64,000 nt of DNA from Solidesulfovibrio sp. (GTDB lineage Bacteria; Desulfobacterota; Desulfovibrionia; Desulfovibrionales; Desulfovibrionaceae). Where the stretch lies: contig NZ_JARKOZ010000044.1 in the NCBI RefSeq assembly GCF_029978005.1, positions 79,787 to 143,786 of the forward strand. The letters run 5' to 3'. Each line of letters begins with the position of its first letter. Position 1 is the stretch's first letter. Positions 28,259 to 37,367 of the stretch are shown here, piece after piece. Both the position numbers and the translations under genes were made by a program. A model generated the notes under the pieces. The model searched no databases. It was not told where the DNA came from and saw only the letters and a program-made list of their open reading frames with translations.

Positions 28259-29269
28259 ATGGATGTAAAATCTCTGACCGAGGCCCTGGCCTGGAGGCTC
28301 GAACTCTTCTGGGACAGGCTGGAGCGGTTGCGCACGGCCCTGGTGGTCGTCAACTACCACCGCCTCTACGCCCGGGCTCCGGACACCCCCTTTGATCCGA
28401 CGGTGTACGGGGGCATCTCCCTCGACTATTTCCGCCGGCAGCTTCGCTGGCTCAGGGACAACGCCCGGATCCTTTCCGAGGAGGAGCTCCTCGACTGCCT
28501 CGCGCGGCGGCGCGCCTTCCCCAGGCGCGCCGTGGCGCTCACCTTCGACGACGGCTACCGGGACAACTACGACCTGGCTTTTCCCGCGCTGCGGGAGCGG
28601 GGGATGCCGGCCTTTTTTTTCATCCCCACCGGGCCCCTGCTGGATCGGAGATTGGGCTGGTGGGACATCGTGGCCTATCTGGTCCGGCGCAGCCCCGTGC
28701 CGGTTCTGGAGCTGGAGGGGGTGCGCCACCGCCTCGACGGGCCATCCGCCAGGCAGGCCTGCATCAACATCCTCCAGGAACGCTACAAGACCTTGCCCGA
28801 GGCGAAGACCCGGCATCTGACGGCCTCTTTGGCCGAGAAGCTGGAAACGGCCTTCCCGCCGGCCGCGCTGCAGGACGCCGAACTCATGACCGTGGAGCAC
28901 CTGCGGGAAATGACAGGGGCCGGCATGGCCGTCGGCGCGCATACCCATAGCCATCGTGTGCTCGCCACCCTGGCGCCGCAGGAGCAACGGCGCGAACTCG
29001 TTGAGGGCAAACGCCTCCTGGAGGAGCAGCTGGGGAGGCCGGTCCGTTCCCTGGCCTATCCCGTGGGACGGCGCGACAGTTTCGGCGAGGAGACCAAGCG
29101 GATGGCCCGGGAAGCGGGCTACTCCATGGCCTTTTCCCTGTATTCGGGATGCAACCGCCCAGGCTCCCTGGATCCCATGGATATACGGCGCAGCGCCAAG
29201 CGCAGGCCCTTCGACGCGTTCACGGCCAGCATCCTGTATCCGGGGCGCGTCTTGAGGGCGGCGCGATGA
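28259..29269 (+). CDS. NodB-type polysaccharide deacetylase
   Basis: A protein of 336 residues with catalytic motif 1 (ALTFDDGYRDNYD), a metal-site HTHSHRVLA and a later SLAYPVGRRDSF. This is carbohydrate esterase family 4. No signal peptide is visible, so it may act on a cytoplasmic lipid-linked intermediate. GCGGGG precedes ATG 28259 by six bases; ATG 28253 is the alternative. The stop overlaps the next start (ATGA). Confidence 0.88.
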   Translation: MDVKSLTEALAWRLELFWDRLERLRTALVVVNYHRLYARAPDTPFDPTVYGGISLDYFRRQLRWLRDNARILSEEELLDCLARRRAFPRRAVALTFDDGYRDNYDLAFPALRERGMPAFFFIPTGPLLDRRLGWWDIVAYLVRRSPVPVLELEGVRHRLDGPSARQACINILQERYKTLPEAKTRHLTASLAEKLETAFPPAALQDAELMTVEHLREMTGAGMAVGAHTHSHRVLATLAPQEQRRELVEGKRLLEEQLGRPVRSLAYPVGRRDSFGEETKRMAREAGYSMAFSLYSGCNRPGSLDPMDIRRSAKRRPFDAFTASILYPGRVLRAAR

Positions 29270-30498
29270 ACGCGGGCACGCGCGGTCGACCGCGACTGGG
29301 ATATCTGCTGCGCACCTTTCCGGTGCTTTCGCAGACATTCGTGAGCGGGGAGATTCGCGCCGTGTCGGCGCTGACCGGGCATGCGCCGGTGGTGGCGGCC
29401 CTTTGCCGCCCCGGGCCGGGCCAGGGCGGCGGATGGAAGCCGGATGCCGGCGACGCCTTGCTGTACTGGCGCGATGTCGACAAGAGGCGGCTGCCGGAAC
29501 TGGCCCTGGAACACCTCCGGCTTCTGGCCGACGCTCCGGGAAGGGCGCTCGGGTGTCTGCTGCGGCCGGGACCGCAGCCGCTTTCAGCGACGGACCGCAT
29601 CAAGGCCCCGGCCCTGGCGGCCTTTTTCACCCGGCATGGGGTGACCCATATCCACAGCCATTTCGGCTGGGAACAAGCGGAGATGCTGGCTTACGTGCGC
29701 CGGCTGACCGGAGTTCCCTTCAGCCTGACCGTCCACGCCGCGGACATTTTCGTGGAGCCGGACAAGCTGGCCTCCAGGCTGTCCGAAGCGGCCTTCGTCG
29801 CCACCATCAGCCGCTATAACAAAAAAATGCTGGTGGAGCGCCTGGGCCTGCCCCGGGAAAAAGTCCACGTGGTGCATTGCGGCGTGGATCTGGCGGCCTT
29901 GCCGGTCTGTCCCGCGCCCCGGGGCGCGGTGTCCAGACTCGTGTCCATCGGCCGCATGGTGCCGAAAAAGGGTTTTGACGTGCTGTTGGGGGCGTTGGCC
30001 TTGCTGCGCGGCGAAGGCATCGCTTTCGAGGCGGAATTGGTGGGCGACGGGCCGTTGCGCCCGGAACTCACCCGATTGGCTGCGGCGTTGGAACTGACCG
30101 GGGCGGTGCGCTTCACCGGCGCCCTGGAACCCGAAGCAGCCATGGCCAGGCTGCGGCGGGCCCATGTCTTCGTCCTGGCCTGCCGCCAGGGTCCGGATGG
30201 GGACAAAGACGGCATCCCCGTGTCCCTCATGGAGGCCATGGCCCTGGGACGGCCCGTGGTTTCCACCCGGTTAAGCGGAATCCCGGAGTTGTTGGACGAG
30301 GGATGCGGCCTGCTGGCGAAGCCCGATGATCCGGTCTCCCTGGCCGAGAAAATCCTCCTGATACTCCGGGACGGGGACCTGGCCGCGCGTCTGGCCCTGG
30401 CCGGACGGGAACGGGTGGAGCGGGAGTTCACCCTGGAAGGGCAGGCCCGGCGGATTGTGGCCCTGGCCGGCGGCTGGCGGGCGGAGGGGCGGACATGA
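29266..30498 (+). CDS. Family 4 glycosyltransferase (colanic-acid WcaL-like)
   Basis: A protein of 410 residues whose N-terminus (GYLLRTFPVLSQTFVSGEIR) is typical of WcaL/AmsK-like glycosyltransferases. It contains THIHSHFGWEQAEMLAYVR, FSLTVHAADIFVEPD, IGRMVPKKGFDVLLGAL and PVSLMEAMALGRPVVSTRLS in the donor site. It overlaps both neighbours by four bases (ATGA), so translation is probably coupled. Confidence 0.9.
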   Translation: MNAGTRGRPRLGYLLRTFPVLSQTFVSGEIRAVSALTGHAPVVAALCRPGPGQGGGWKPDAGDALLYWRDVDKRRLPELALEHLRLLADAPGRALGCLLRPGPQPLSATDRIKAPALAAFFTRHGVTHIHSHFGWEQAEMLAYVRRLTGVPFSLTVHAADIFVEPDKLASRLSEAAFVATISRYNKKMLVERLGLPREKVHVVHCGVDLAALPVCPAPRGAVSRLVSIGRMVPKKGFDVLLGALALLRGEGIAFEAELVGDGPLRPELTRLAAALELTGAVRFTGALEPEAAMARLRRAHVFVLACRQGPDGDKDGIPVSLMEAMALGRPVVSTRLSGIPELLDEGCGLLAKPDDPVSLAEKILLILRDGDLAARLALAGRERVEREFTLEGQARRIVALAGGWRAEGRT

Positions 30499-31907
30499 GG
30501 ATTCTCGTCTGCTGCGCCGATTGGGGCATCCCCCTGGGGGGAAGCGCGGGGTCTTCGGTGCATCTGCGTTGCCTGGCCAAGGCCCTGGCCGGGTTGGGGC
30601 ACGAGGTGCGGCTGGTGGTCAGCAACGCCGGCGGAGCCGCGAAGCTGTCCATGCCCGTGGAAGTCGTTGCCGAGGAGCGGATCTGGCCAGCCGTGCACGC
30701 GCTCATCGAGCGCGTCCGGGGCCGGGCAGGGGAAGCCGCTGTCTCGACGGTAGCGGCTTCGGCGGCCGCAGGCCCGGCCGCGGCCGATGCGGCCAGCCAA
30801 GGGGCCCGGAACGTCTCCCGCCGCCCCGCCTCCGGGGGGTCCTGGAAATCGCGCCTCTACTACGAGACGTTGCCGCAGCTTGCGGACCAGGCCCAGGAGT
30901 GCCTGTTTCACCCCATTCGGTTCGGCCGGGCCGTATCCCGGATCATGGCTTGTTTCCAGCCTGACGCCGTGTACGAGCGCTACGCCCTGTGCCAGGCGGG
31001 TGCGTCGCGGGCGGTGCGCGCGGCCGGGGGGGGCAGGGTGCCGCATGTCCTGGAGGTCAACGCCTCGTTGGCCGACGAGCGGTTCGGCCCGGCGGCGTCC
31101 GCCCGGGCCCTGGGCTGGTGGTCCGCCAGGGAGGAGGGGCGTTTGTGGCGCAGGGCCGACCGGGTCGTATGCGTTTCCGAGAAGCTGGGTCAACAGGCCG
31201 TTTCCCTTGGGGCCGATCCGGCCCGCGTTCGGGTGATGCCAAACGGCGTGGACTTGGAGGCGTTTCGTCCGGATCGGCCCAAGGGGAGGCTTCGCCGGCT
31301 GCTCGGCGTGGATGGGCGGACGATTTTGATCGGCTGGCTCGGGGCGCTTTCCCCGGGCAGGGGCGGCGAGGAGTTTCTCCGCGTGCTGGCCCAGGCGTTG
31401 CCCCTTTGCGCCGGGGCGGCGGGTGTCGTCATCGGCGGCGGTCCCCTGGAGGCGGCCTGTCGTCGTCTGGCCGGGGCGCTTGGCATCGCCGAGCGGGTGC
31501 GTTTCGTCGGCCCGGTGGATCACGACCGGATTCCGGACCTGCTCGTGGACGTGGATATCGCCGTGTCCTGCTATCCGGGACGCAAGGATTTTTACTTCTC
31601 GCCCATGAAGGTGGCCGAGTATCTGGCCTGCGGCCTGCCCGTGGTTTCCGGGCGGACCGGAAGCGGCCGCGAGGCGGTCGCCGACGGCGTGAACGGTCTG
31701 CTGGTGGATCCGGGCGTGGCCGGGGCCTGGGGGCATGCCCTGGCGAGGCTTTGCCGCGATCCGGACCTGCGGGCGCGCCTTGGCCGTGCGGCCAGGCAGT
31801 CCGCTCTCGCCGGCCCCACCTGGATCGGCAACGCCAGAGTGGTGGAGCAGGAAATCATGCGCTGCCGGGATGAACTCGCGCAGGTGGGGAGGAGGGCATG
31901 TCCATGA
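30495..31907 (+). CDS. Family 4 glycosyltransferase
   Basis: A protein of 470 residues: N-terminal RILVCCADWGIPLGGSAGSS, an Ala-rich insertion near residues 85-110, then VYERYALCQAGASRAVRA and HVLEVNASLADERFG (both resembling the GT encoded at 20905), and a C-terminal half with GWLGALSPGRGGEEFL and FSPMKVAEYLACGLPVVSG. Overlaps the upstream gene by four bases and the downstream gene by ten. Confidence 0.87.
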   Translation: MRILVCCADWGIPLGGSAGSSVHLRCLAKALAGLGHEVRLVVSNAGGAAKLSMPVEVVAEERIWPAVHALIERVRGRAGEAAVSTVAASAAAGPAAADAASQGARNVSRRPASGGSWKSRLYYETLPQLADQAQECLFHPIRFGRAVSRIMACFQPDAVYERYALCQAGASRAVRAAGGGRVPHVLEVNASLADERFGPAASARALGWWSAREEGRLWRRADRVVCVSEKLGQQAVSLGADPARVRVMPNGVDLEAFRPDRPKGRLRRLLGVDGRTILIGWLGALSPGRGGEEFLRVLAQALPLCAGAAGVVIGGGPLEAACRRLAGALGIAERVRFVGPVDHDRIPDLLVDVDIAVSCYPGRKDFYFSPMKVAEYLACGLPVVSGRTGSGREAVADGVNGLLVDPGVAGAWGHALARLCRDPDLRARLGRAARQSALAGPTWIGNARVVEQEIMRCRDELAQVGRRACP

Positions 31908-33505
31908 TGGAGCGCTACGTCGCCGTGCTGCCGCAGGCCGGGGATCGGGCAAACGGGCGGGGACCGTCCTTGACGGACCGCCTGAAGGGGCTTTGCGGGC
32001 GGAAACGGCTCGTCTTCCCGGCCCTTGGCGCGGACCCGGCCCGGTTGGCCGGGGTATTGTTCGAAAGCGGCGGCGCGCCGGGACGGATCACCGTGAACGG
32101 CCGGCCGGCAGACGTGCGCTGGCGTCGGGGAAGGCGTCTGCTTTTGGGGCCGGAACCGTTTTGCCGCGACGAAAACCTTTTGTCCGTCAGCCGGGGAGCC
32201 GGCGACGTCGTGCTTTTCCCGGTGGTGGAAGCGCTGGCGGACATCGGGAAGGCGGGCCTTGCGCCGGGATGGCCCTGGCGTCTGCAAACCCTGGATGGCG
32301 CGGATTTGGGGCCGGCCTCGGTCCCCGCTCCCGCGCGCGTGCCGGCCGGCGACGTCCTTTCGGGCCTTGCCCGGGGACTTTTGGCCATGATCGCCGAAAA
32401 CGGGGATGTCTGGTCCTTTTATGACCTGACCGAGAAGACGTTGCGGCTGGCCGGTTGGCGCTGGGACACGGGGATCGTGCTGGAAGCCCTGTCGGCCGCC
32501 GCCAGCCGCAGGATCGTCCCGGGCCTCGATGCCGCGGCCCGGGCGGTGGGGGATCGATTGCTGGCCACGCGGCTGACCCATCCGAACTGCCTGGGCGGCT
32601 TTCCGGAATGGACGGACCCGCGCTATCGCGAATCGCCGCATGGGGTCAGCCAATGGGTTGTCCCGTTCAATGCCGCCTTCATCGCCTCCGGCCTGAAGCG
32701 GCTGGGCAAATACACCGGCGTGCCCGTCTATACGCTGGCCGCCAGGGACGCCCTCCTGCTGGCGGCCTCCTCGGGGCTTACGCCATCGGGCGGGATTTCC
32801 GGCTATTACTTCGAGCAGTCCCAGACCTGGCGGTATCTGGGCCAGATAAACGATTCAGGCATCCTGGGCCGCGGCCTGGCCCTGTTTCCCGGGGAATCCT
32901 GGTCGGCCGAGGCGTCCTTTCGCGCGGCCGGGTATATCCTCAAGAAGGCGGCCCGCCCCGATGGGCATATCGGCCGGGCCTGGTGGGATCCGGTCGGCGC
33001 CTGCAAATCCGGGGACCCTCTTTTTCCGGAGTGGAAAAGCCATCCCCGGCGGGTGGTGCCAAAGGTTTTTCTGCGCGGCCAGGCCTGGGTCCTCATGGGC
33101 CTGGCCGGCGCTTTGCGTCTCGGGGCCCCGGGCCTGATCGAACGGGGGGCGCGGCGGCTCGCCGACTTCATCGTCGCCTCGCAGCAGGCCGACGGATCCT
33201 GGTTGTACAGCCAGGGACAGCCCGCACTCGGGGCCTGCGCCAAAACGACCGCCGCCCTGGCCCTGGCCCTGGTCGAATGGTCCCGGGCAACGCGGGACAC
33301 ACGGCCCCTGCCGGCGGTGGCCAGGGCGCTTTGCTACCTGGACGCCTGCCGGCGGCCGTCGGATGTCCCGCCCGAATTGGCCGGACTTGCCGTGGACGCC
33401 TCGAGCGAAGGCTGCATCATCTATTTTCGGGACCGGCCCGTGGTGTGCGCCTACACGGCCGCCCTGGAGTTGCTGGCCCGCTTGGCCGTGGAGGAGGGGA
33501 CATGA
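31898..33505 (+). CDS. Six-hairpin glycosidase-like protein
   Basis: A protein of 535 residues without a signal peptide. An N-terminal region of about 140 residues of unknown type is followed by repeated helical hairpins typical of (alpha/alpha)6 toroids (WSFYDLTEKTLRLAGWRWDT, GGISGYYFEQSQTWRYLGQI, GHIGRAWWDPVGACKSGDPL, QADGSWLYSQGQP). Such folds occur in unsaturated glucuronyl hydrolases, epimerases and lyase helical domains. Substrate and catalysis cannot be assigned. GGGGAGGAGGGC precedes the ATG. The cytoplasmic prediction, inside an EPS assembly operon, is odd for a hydrolase. Confidence 0.72.
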   Translation: MSMMERYVAVLPQAGDRANGRGPSLTDRLKGLCGRKRLVFPALGADPARLAGVLFESGGAPGRITVNGRPADVRWRRGRRLLLGPEPFCRDENLLSVSRGAGDVVLFPVVEALADIGKAGLAPGWPWRLQTLDGADLGPASVPAPARVPAGDVLSGLARGLLAMIAENGDVWSFYDLTEKTLRLAGWRWDTGIVLEALSAAASRRIVPGLDAAARAVGDRLLATRLTHPNCLGGFPEWTDPRYRESPHGVSQWVVPFNAAFIASGLKRLGKYTGVPVYTLAARDALLLAASSGLTPSGGISGYYFEQSQTWRYLGQINDSGILGRGLALFPGESWSAEASFRAAGYILKKAARPDGHIGRAWWDPVGACKSGDPLFPEWKSHPRRVVPKVFLRGQAWVLMGLAGALRLGAPGLIERGARRLADFIVASQQADGSWLYSQGQPALGACAKTTAALALALVEWSRATRDTRPLPAVARALCYLDACRRPSDVPPELAGLAVDASSEGCIIYFRDRPVVCAYTAALELLARLAVEEGT

Positions 33506-36318
33506 GAATCCTCCATGCTTGCAAGCATTTCTATCCCCGGGTCACGGGTGTGACCAGCCATGTGGAGCATCTTTCCCGGGAGCAGGCGTTGTCGGGCCAT
33601 CATGTGGCCGTGGCCACCTGGAACGAGGACGGCCAGGGACATTCTCCCGAGGGGTTGACGGTCCTGCGGGCCGATCCCGGGGCTCAGGACCAATTGATCG
33701 GGCTCATGGAGGCCTTTGATCCCGACGTCATCCACGCCCACTCGATCTGGGACGTGTCCCACGCCGCCGCCCGCGCCGCCCGGCGCTTGGGGCGGGCCTA
33801 CGTGATCACCACCCATGGCACGTGCCATCTCCTGGCGGCCGCCCACGCCGCCGCGTCCCTGAGGCAAAGGCTGCATTGGAATGTGTGGCGTCGGCGCGTG
33901 TATTGGCTCGACCTGTTGCGGGGCGCCGACGTGGTCATCGCCCTCAATGCCCTCGAGGAAACCCATGCGCTGACGGCCGGGGTCGCCATCGATCGGATCC
34001 TGCGCATCCCCAATGCCGTGGACGCGGAGCTTTTCCACCCCCCGCGCGGCGGAGAGGACTGGCGCAGGAATGCCGACGCGCAGTGGTTCACGGTGCTGTT
34101 CGTCGGATCCATGGAGGAGCATAAGGGGATTTTCGACGTCCTCGAAGCGGCCGCGGCCCTGCGGACATGCGTTCCGTTCGCGCGTTGGCTGCTTTGCGGC
34201 GACGGCCCCGACCTGGAACGTGCCTTTCTGACGGCGGACGCCAGCGGCGTGACGGATGTCGTCGTTTTCCTGGGCAGGGTGGAGCGGGCCAGGATCCCGG
34301 AGCTGTACCAGCTTGCCGATGCGGTGGTGGCGCCTTCGCACATGGAGGCCTTTTCCACGGTGCTGCTGGAAGGCATGGCCAGCGGCCTGCCGTGCGTTGG
34401 CACCAACGTGGGCGGCACGCCCTGCATCATCGACCATGACGAGACCGGGTTCCTCATCGCCCGGGGCGACTCCCGGGCTTTGGCGGACAAGGTCGGCTGG
34501 CTGGCGCGCCATCCCCGGAAGGCTGCGGCCATGGGGCAGGCCGGACGGGAGAAGGTCAGACGCAATTTCACCTGGCCCCAGGTGGCCGCCCGCATCGAAG
34601 GGGCCTACCGCTTGGCCCTGGGCCTCCTGCTGTGCTGCCTGATCCTTTGCCGATCGGCCCTGGCCGCCGATGTCGCGGCGGTGGACATGTTGACCATGCT
34701 CGATCCGCTGACCGGCCACGACATGGACGTCCCGGCCAGGGCGTGGCGGCAGGCCAATCCCGTCTGGAACGGGTCGGCGATAACGCTGCGCCTTGCCCGG
34801 GGGGAGACGGGGGCCTTTCAACTGGTGCTGTTGCCCGAGGCCGGGGAGCGCCTGGAGGGCATCCGCATCGTGGTGGAATTGTCCGAACAGGTTCCCTGGA
34901 CGGCCTACCGCGCCTGGCATATCTGGAACGTTCCCGAGGTGGCCGTGCCCATGGGGGACGACAAGCCTTCCTTCGATATTCCGAGCCGGCTGCCCGTCGA
35001 GCGCCCCCCCACCGCCGCGTTTCGGGCCTTCCCTATCGTCGTCGAGCTGTCCGCGCCCCGGGGGCTCGAGTGCGACCGGGTGCACGGCCAGGTCCGCGTC
35101 ACCTGGAAGGGCGGCGGTGCGACCCTGCCGTTGGCGCTGACGGTGCTGCCCCTGACCTTGCCGGTGCACCCAGCCTTCCTCGTGGAGATGAATTCCTACG
35201 GCGACTACCTGCGGTTGCTGCCGGCCGATCGGGAAACATTCTTGTCCATCCACCGGCTGTTCCGGCATTTCCGCTGCACCTTCACCCTGGTTCCCTACCG
35301 GCAGGCCGGCGACCCGGTCCTGGACTTTCTGACCCCGACCCTGGCGGCGGACGGGAGCCCGGATTTCACGGCCTTCGATGCCGCTTTGGCGGGTCTTTTT
35401 ACCGGCGCGGCCTTTCCGGACGGTCAGCCGCTTTCCCATTTTCTCCTGCCTTTCCAGGCGCAGTGGCCCGTTCCCCTGAAGATGAACGCTTCGCGCTTCG
35501 CGGCGCGAAACGTCGAGTTGCGACAGGCCGTTGCCAGGCATATCGCGATCAAGGACTGGCGGGCCACCCGGTTTCAGGAATTTCACAACGAAAACCCGGA
35601 ACATGGAGCCAAGGTGCCCTGGCGGCTGGACGAGCCGGTCACGCAACGGGATTTGGCCGGTCACGACCGCTTCCTGGGCTTTCTCGGCCTGGCCTGCGGG
35701 GCCGGCGACGGGGCCTGCCCCCTGCACTATCGCATCGATATATCCGACTGGCGTCCTCTTCGCAGGTGGCTGCAACGGCTGGCCGTCAAGGGGGCGAGGG
35801 ATTGGTCCGTATCGGCCGATCCCGCCTTTCTGGACAAGGAAGCCGTGCGTTTTTTCCGTGAATCGGGCGGAGACTGGCTGTTGGCCTACGGCGAACTGCC
35901 GGGATTCCGGAGCAAGGACCGGCCCACGCCCTGGGTGCGCTTCCCGGTGTTCCTGGCGCGATTTTCCACCTTGGGCTTGGACGGCTTCGCGCAATGGCAG
36001 GTGGACTGTTGGCGGGACAAATCACTCGAAGGCATTCCCGATGCGGCCGTCCCTCTGTTGTATTCAAATGCCGCCGGAGCCCGGGATCTGATCTGGCCCG
36101 GGGCGTACCTGGGACTTGACGGCCCCTTGCCCTCCTTGCGGCTTTTCGCCCTTCGTGAGGGCCTCAACCTGATCGATTACGCGTCCTTGGCGCGGAAATG
36201 CCGGCCGGAGATGGCCCGTGTCCTCTGCAGCGCGCTTGCCGGCGTGTCCGACGCCGCGTCGGCCTATGCCCTCAAATCGAGGCTCGCCGCAGTGGCGTCG
36301 GGAAGGTGCGGCGAATGA
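33502..36318 (+). CDS. Fusion: family 4 glycosyltransferase - membrane segment - GH123/DUF4091-like domain
   Basis: One open frame of 938 residues. Residues 1-370 are a complete GT4 (RILHACKHFYPRVTGVTSHV, VIHAHSIWDVSHAAARA, FVGSMEEHKGIFDVLEAA, STVLLEGMASGLPCVGTNVG). A hydrophobic stretch at about 371-388 (LALGLLLCCLILCRSALA) resembles a signal peptide or membrane helix. The remainder resembles GH123/DUF4091 proteins: WRLDEPVTQRDL (acidic pair), GFAQWQVDCW and LPSLRLFALREGL near the end. Possible topology: cytoplasmic transferase, one membrane crossing, periplasmic hydrolase-like domain. Alternatively the second part starts internally (GTG 34582 or TTG 34612), or an ancestral stop was lost: the +1 frame stops at TGA 34640-34642. 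It overlaps both neighbours by ATGA. Confidence 0.8.
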   Translation: MRILHACKHFYPRVTGVTSHVEHLSREQALSGHHVAVATWNEDGQGHSPEGLTVLRADPGAQDQLIGLMEAFDPDVIHAHSIWDVSHAAARAARRLGRAYVITTHGTCHLLAAAHAAASLRQRLHWNVWRRRVYWLDLLRGADVVIALNALEETHALTAGVAIDRILRIPNAVDAELFHPPRGGEDWRRNADAQWFTVLFVGSMEEHKGIFDVLEAAAALRTCVPFARWLLCGDGPDLERAFLTADASGVTDVVVFLGRVERARIPELYQLADAVVAPSHMEAFSTVLLEGMASGLPCVGTNVGGTPCIIDHDETGFLIARGDSRALADKVGWLARHPRKAAAMGQAGREKVRRNFTWPQVAARIEGAYRLALGLLLCCLILCRSALAADVAAVDMLTMLDPLTGHDMDVPARAWRQANPVWNGSAITLRLARGETGAFQLVLLPEAGERLEGIRIVVELSEQVPWTAYRAWHIWNVPEVAVPMGDDKPSFDIPSRLPVERPPTAAFRAFPIVVELSAPRGLECDRVHGQVRVTWKGGGATLPLALTVLPLTLPVHPAFLVEMNSYGDYLRLLPADRETFLSIHRLFRHFRCTFTLVPYRQAGDPVLDFLTPTLAADGSPDFTAFDAALAGLFTGAAFPDGQPLSHFLLPFQAQWPVPLKMNASRFAARNVELRQAVARHIAIKDWRATRFQEFHNENPEHGAKVPWRLDEPVTQRDLAGHDRFLGFLGLACGAGDGACPLHYRIDISDWRPLRRWLQRLAVKGARDWSVSADPAFLDKEAVRFFRESGGDWLLAYGELPGFRSKDRPTPWVRFPVFLARFSTLGLDGFAQWQVDCWRDKSLEGIPDAAVPLLYSNAAGARDLIWPGAYLGLDGPLPSLRLFALREGLNLIDYASLARKCRPEMARVLCSALAGVSDAASAYALKSRLAAVASGRCGE

Positions 36319-37367
36319 ACGCGGCGATGAAACGGGTTGTGGCCAGAAGCTGTCAGGGGCTTGGCGTCGACAGGATTCTGCGGCGGTTGTCGCCGGGCCG
36401 GTTCGTGGTGTTGATGTTTCACCGGGTCGTGTCCGCGGCCAGGTTGAAGACCAGCGCCAATGCCTCCCTGATGGTAGCGGAAGGGACTTTTCGCCGGATG
36501 GCCGAGACCCTGGCCCGGCGAAGCCATTGCCTTCCTCTGCGCCAGGCCCTCTCCCTGGCCGCAACCGGGGCCAGATACGCCAAGCCCGTGGTGGCGCTCA
36601 CCTTCGACGACGGATACGGCGATTTCTTCGAGGCGGGTTTTCCCGTTCTCCGCGCGTTCGGCCTTCCGTCGACCATGTTTCTCGCCACGGGTTTTCTCGA
36701 TCATCCGGATCGTTTTTTTTGGTGGGATGCCGTGGAAGACTTTTTCGCCGGCCCCCGGGACCTGGAGAGGTTTGCCGGCGCGTCACTGCCAGAGGCGTTT
36801 TGGCGGGAGCTCTCGGCGGTGTCGCAGACTCCTTCCCTGGCCAGCACCGCGGCGTTCATCAGAGGCCCGCTTCGCCGCCTCGATCCGCGCGCACGCTCGC
36901 GCTTCCTGAGGATGCTTCCGGTCCGGGCGGACAGACGGCCGGCCATGCTGTCCTGGGAGCAGGTCCGGGCCATGGCCGCCTCGGGCCTGGTCGATTTCGC
37001 CGCGCACGGCGTCACCCATCCCCTTTTGGACGAGATGGAGCCCGGGAGCGCTTTGGAAGAAGTGGCGGCGTCGAAGCGGCGCATCGAGGAGGAGACGGGG
37101 CGGCCTGTGACCTCCTTCGCCTATCCTGCCGGGCGCATCCCCTCGTATTACAGGGAAATGCTGGCGCAAGCGGGCATCGATCTGGCCGTGTCCACCCGAT
37201 TCGGGCCCAATGACGCCCGAAGCGACCCCTTGCTGCTGCGACGGGTGGACGCGCGCTTTTGCTGCCCGGACGAGGTCTTTGATCCTGCGTACTTCATGGC
37301 GGTTTGTTCCGGCTGCCTCGACTGGCTTCACGTCCTTCGGGAGGCGAGACATGCCTTGGTCGGTTGA
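36315..37367 (+). CDS. NodB-type polysaccharide deacetylase (second copy)
   Basis: A protein of 350 residues: VVLMFHRVVSAARL near the N-terminus, catalytic VALTFDDGYGDFFEAGFPV, metal-site FAAHGVTHPLLDEME and TSFAYPAGRIPSYY. It is a CE4-family deacetylase related to the gene at 28259 but divergent. It is followed by a GNAT/CelD-like protein and a glycosyltransferase, echoing the FemAB and deacetylase content of the earlier block. Start ATG overlaps the previous stop. Confidence 0.88.
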   Translation: MNAAMKRVVARSCQGLGVDRILRRLSPGRFVVLMFHRVVSAARLKTSANASLMVAEGTFRRMAETLARRSHCLPLRQALSLAATGARYAKPVVALTFDDGYGDFFEAGFPVLRAFGLPSTMFLATGFLDHPDRFFWWDAVEDFFAGPRDLERFAGASLPEAFWRELSAVSQTPSLASTAAFIRGPLRRLDPRARSRFLRMLPVRADRRPAMLSWEQVRAMAASGLVDFAAHGVTHPLLDEMEPGSALEEVAASKRRIEEETGRPVTSFAYPAGRIPSYYREMLAQAGIDLAVSTRFGPNDARSDPLLLRRVDARFCCPDEVFDPAYFMAVCSGCLDWLHVLREARHALVG

